Positions 61,420 through 64,000 of a stretch of 64,000 bases of DNA are shown in pieces. Source of the stretch: Kribbella pratensis (lineage in GTDB: Bacteria > Actinomycetota > Actinomycetes > Propionibacteriales > Kribbellaceae); the NCBI RefSeq assembly GCF_004366075.1, contig NZ_SODU01000003.1:1116001-1180000 (forward strand), given 5' to 3'. The translations under genes were made by a program, and so were the position numbers. The notes beneath the pieces are model-generated. The model worked only from the letters and a program-made list of their open reading frames with translations. It searched no databases and was not told where the DNA came from. The first letter of the stretch is position 1. Every line of letters starts with the position of its first letter.

Positions 61420-63346
61420 GGCGTTCTTCCTTCCGTACGGTAGGTGCGAGCAGCGTGAGCAGGTCCCTTGCGACGGCGTCGTTCTGCCGGAAGCCGGGAC
61501 CGTTGAAATGCGGCCGGGAGAAACCCGACGAGCCGGCCGATCCGGAAACGGACGGCCCGAGCAGAAACAGCGTTTCCTGGATGGACCCGTCGGAACGGAT
61601 CGCGCGGCACCGCGAGTCCGCCTTCAGCTGACCGCCGCCGAGACTGGTTCCGTCGGCCGCGAACAGTTCGTCCGCCGCCAGCGCTCCCGAGTCCAGCAGA
61701 CCGCGCAGCAACGGATCGGCGGTCGCGAGTACGTCGGGACGCGGCAACCGGGCCTCGACGAAGGCGCGCGCCCGGATCTCACCCGCCACAGCAGGGCTCG
61801 TGGCAACGAACTGATCGTTGTCGATGGCAACCTCGAGATCCGGTCCGGCGAACCGGACGATGCCGGCCCGGTGGAGCGCGAGCAGTTCCTCGAGCCGCCG
61901 TGGCGGCGGTCCACTCGCCACGAACGAGAAGAACCCGTGCCACTCGCTCTCCACCCGCCGCACCCGGTCCTCGTCGGACAACTGCCCGTCGGTGATCGCC
62001 CGCGACAACACGCTGTAGATACTCAGCAGCGCGTTGAAGACCGCCAGATCCGCCGAGTACGCCGGATCCGCCCGCCGGAGCAGATCGTTCTCGATGAGTT
62101 CGGTGAGGAACCGTTCGAACCCGTCCCGATCCTCGAAGAACCGCCCGGCCAACGGCCGGTCCACCTCGTGCCGGACGAACCAGTCGGCAGGGTCCGGAAC
62201 ACCGGCACGAACGGCGGCTTCGAACTCCGCATCCGCCACCGCCCCGGATCCCGCATCGCGCCCCGGGACGGCGTTGAGGCTCGCGCCGGGCAACCAGGCG
62301 TCGAGCGTTTCGGCGAACCGCTTCCACGGCCACCTGGTCCTTTCGGGATGCGCTGTGAACAGCTGCTGGTAATGCGCGTAGGCCAGTTCTTTCTCGATCA
62401 ACGGCGCCACGTCGCGGTCGAAGTCGAGAACGCCTTCGCCAAGCGCCTTCTTCGTCAGGTAGCGCGTCGGGACCGGCCTCGTTCCCGGGACGGTGTAGCC
62501 GAGCTTCGAGTGGTACGGGACGCCGCGGCGCGAACCGACGTACAGGATCGGTTCGTCGCCGGACGGGTGGTAGCTGAGCAGGCCGTCGGACTCGTCGTAC
62601 CAGCCGCCGCGGCCCTCGGTGAGCAGCACCATCAGGTCGACGAAGGCCTGCCCGAATCCGCGGACGATGACCGGTGCCTGCGGCCACAGCCCGTCCAGGT
62701 CGACATCGGCGGTGTACCCCGGCGGGATGTAGGTGAGTCCGGCGTCGGCGGCCTGTGCGGCCCATGCGGATTCCGATGCCGTGGGCAACCGGTCCAGGTA
62801 GCCGAGCGCGAGAACCACCGCGTCGGCCGCGATCTCCCGTCCGGACCCGAGGATCACCCGCTGGTCCGCAGTGAGCTCGACGGCTCGCTCCCGATGGGTG
62901 ACGACGGTCGCGGGGAGATCGCGGACGACGCGCTCCCACACCCACGCCAGGTACTCCGCCTGCACCAGACGCGGTGGGAAGGCAAGAGGGCCGGGAGGTT
63001 CGAGCCCGGCCTTCTCGAGGATCACCGCGCCCTCGCCGGCGACCCAGGTGGCGAGGTCCGGCCCCGGCACGATCGGGCCCTCGCAGTCGACCGACTCGTC
63101 GGTGAAGATAGTGACGTCGGACGTCATCGAGTTCATCCACAGCAGCCGCGACTGATCGCGCCGCCAGATCCGCCCGCCTCCGGCCGGAAACGGATCCACC
63201 ACGTGAATCTCGACGCGGCGGCCACCGAGCAACTCGTCGGCACTGGCCGCGAACCGCTCCAGCAACCCGACCGTCCGCGGGCCACCACCCACGAACACCA
63301 CAGTCGCCGGCGCCTCCTTCCACGGATGCAGATCGGACACGGTCAT
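61409..63346 (-). CDS. FAD/NAD(P)-binding protein, PF13454 type
   Basis: 645 aa from ATG 63344-63346, overlapping the upstream stop (ATGA). N-terminal FAD-binding fold FVGGGPRTVGLLERFAASAD with VEIHVVDPFPAGGGRIW; ADAVVLALGYLDRLPTASES is the second dinucleotide region. Proteins of this family accompany flavin monooxygenases in actinobacteria. It might reduce or recycle flavin, or oxygenate a substrate itself (it resembles lysine/ornithine monooxygenase relatives). The enclosed operon context is four flavin-related genes. Confidence 0.82.
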   Translation of the reverse strand: MTVSDLHPWKEAPATVVFVGGGPRTVGLLERFAASADELLGGRRVEIHVVDPFPAGGGRIWRRDQSRLLWMNSMTSDVTIFTDESVDCEGPIVPGPDLATWVAGEGAVILEKAGLEPPGPLAFPPRLVQAEYLAWVWERVVRDLPATVVTHRERAVELTADQRVILGSGREIAADAVVLALGYLDRLPTASESAWAAQAADAGLTYIPPGYTADVDLDGLWPQAPVIVRGFGQAFVDLMVLLTEGRGGWYDESDGLLSYHPSGDEPILYVGSRRGVPYHSKLGYTVPGTRPVPTRYLTKKALGEGVLDFDRDVAPLIEKELAYAHYQQLFTAHPERTRWPWKRFAETLDAWLPGASLNAVPGRDAGSGAVADAEFEAAVRAGVPDPADWFVRHEVDRPLAGRFFEDRDGFERFLTELIENDLLRRADPAYSADLAVFNALLSIYSVLSRAITDGQLSDEDRVRRVESEWHGFFSFVASGPPPRRLEELLALHRAGIVRFAGPDLEVAIDNDQFVATSPAVAGEIRARAFVEARLPRPDVLATADPLLRGLLDSGALAADELFAADGTSLGGGQLKADSRCRAIRSDGSIQETLFLLGPSVSGSAGSSGFSRPHFNGPGFRQNDAVARDLLTLLAPTVRKEERHAS

Positions 63347-64000
63347 AGCTGCAGTCCTAGGTGGTCGCGGAGGGTTGTGCCGGTGTATTCCGGGCGGAAG
63401 ACGCCGCGTTCGCGGAGCAGGGGGACGACTCGGTCGACGAAGTCGTCGAGGCCGGACGGGGTGAGGTGCGGAACGAGTACGAAACCGTCGGCGGCGTTTT
63501 CCTGGACGTGCCGGTTGACGGCTTCCGCGACCGAGGTGGGTGAACCGACGAACGTCTGCCGGTTCTGCTGGTTGATGACGGTCTGCCGCAGCGACCAGCC
63601 GTGCGCCTCCGCCTGCGCCCGCCACTCGGAAACGATCGGAAACGGATCGTTGTACCCGACCCGCCCCTGCGTCACCGACGACCCGACGACCGGGTCCTCG
63701 GCCGGCAGCGGACCGTCCGGGTCGTAGGCCGAGAGATCGCGGCCCCAGAGCAGTTCGGCCAACACCAACGCGGTCGGACCGGAAACCTGCTGCTCCCGGA
63801 TGTACGCCGCTTTCTCGATCGCGTCGGCGTCCGTGTCCGCGACCACGACCGTCACCGCGGGCATGATCTTCAGCGACTCGTCGGTCCGCCCGTACTTCGC
63901 CAGCCGCGCCTTCACGTCCTTGTAGAAGGTCTGCCCGCCCTCGAACGTCCCGTGCCGGCTGAAGATCACGTCCGCGCTCGACGCCGCGAACTCGCGCCCC
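63343..64000 (-). CDS. LLM flavin monooxygenase, NtaA/SnaA/DszA type (5' part outside window)
   Basis: The C-terminal ~219 residues of a long-chain flavin monooxygenase; the frame is open to the window edge (GREFAASSADVIFSRHGTFE). Signs: FSRHGTFEGGQTFYKDVKAR, MPAVTVVVADTDADAIEKAA, FVGSPTSVAEAVNRHVQE, DGFVLVPHLTPSGLDDFVDR and VVPLLRERGVFRPEYTGTTL, the characteristic end of NtaA/SnaA/SoxA-type enzymes. These oxidise nitrilotriacetate, dibenzothiophene sulfone or similar compounds with FMNH2. It is the first visible gene of the minus-strand operon. Confidence 0.9.
   Translation of the reverse strand, partial: GREFAASSADVIFSRHGTFEGGQTFYKDVKARLAKYGRTDESLKIMPAVTVVVADTDADAIEKAAYIREQQVSGPTALVLAELLWGRDLSAYDPDGPLPAEDPVVGSSVTQGRVGYNDPFPIVSEWRAQAEAHGWSLRQTVINQQNRQTFVGSPTSVAEAVNRHVQENAADGFVLVPHLTPSGLDDFVDRVVPLLRERGVFRPEYTGTTLRDHLGLQL

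Overview
The window is high-GC actinobacterial DNA. Gene content (two MlaE-like YrbE proteins plus six Mce proteins, zinc-type L33, MurB next to two MaoC-type dehydratases, Tat lipoprotein binding proteins, many 4-nt ATGA/GTGA overlaps, several genes with a TANNNT box 6-8 nt before the start codon) fits a soil actinomycete of the Nocardioidaceae/Kribbellaceae type; that placement is inference from style and synteny, not from a search. The backbone is the conserved rRNA-protein/RNA-polymerase block, read on the minus strand from high to low coordinates: tRNA-Thr, tRNA-Met, rpmG, hadA-like, hadB-like, murB, then (after accessory DNA) tRNA-Trp, secE, nusG, rplK, rplA, then (after more accessory DNA) rplJ, rplL, an mce lipid-import operon, rpoB and rpoC. 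I see no prophage, transposase, rRNA or CRISPR array.

Region by region. 1-5488: rpoC (5' part) and rpoB. 5752-16698: a ten-gene mce operon (mceG ATPase, two permeases, mceA-F, two Mce-associated proteins) lying between rplL and rpoB, with an operator-like palindrome over its promoter. 16922-18215: rplJ-rplL with an L10-type leader and attenuator. 18225-20218: MFS exporter/importer and IclR regulator. 20366-26175: a divergent sugar-acid cluster (RidA, IclR regulator, KDG kinase; D-serine-dehydratase-like enzyme, N-acyl-D-amino-acid deacylase, KDPG aldolase) that together make chemical sense as a route from N-acetyl-D-glucosaminate, the C1-oxidised chitin monomer, to pyruvate and glyceraldehyde 3-phosphate. 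26239-33367: small membrane proteins, a NarL-type two-component system, a single-chain PheRS-like enzyme behind a poly-cysteine upstream ORF, an alpha-hydroxy-acid oxidase and a formyltransferase.

33807-36676: rplA, rplK, nusG (with a very long acidic N-terminus), secE, tRNA-Trp. 36967-41739: aminotransferase, adenosine deaminase-like enzyme, histidine phosphatase, TrpB2 and a hypothetical protein. 41740-44804: a repeat-rich control region (a 25-bp inverted repeat element and two mirrored triplets of 10-bp-phased TGCCCC) in front of a translationally coupled TPR-regulator / 2H-phosphoesterase / winged-helix cassette. 44798-52357: a six-gene operon for import and oxidation of an unidentified, probably carbohydrate, substrate. 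52440-53529: an AbiEi/DUF559-type gene flanked by two 96-bp inverted-repeat elements. 53524-56668: murB, two MaoC dehydratases, a frameshifted FhuF-like gene, rpmG and two tRNAs. 56792-64000: epimerase, DUF899 protein and a five-gene flavin monooxygenase operon running off the window end.

Most striking: the putative oxidised-chitin (glucosaminate) pathway, the paired 96-bp elements that carry the stop codons of two genes, the mirrored phased repeats before the TPR/2H/wHTH cassette, an Asn at the rifampicin-critical position 531 of RpoB, and two apparent single-base frameshifts.
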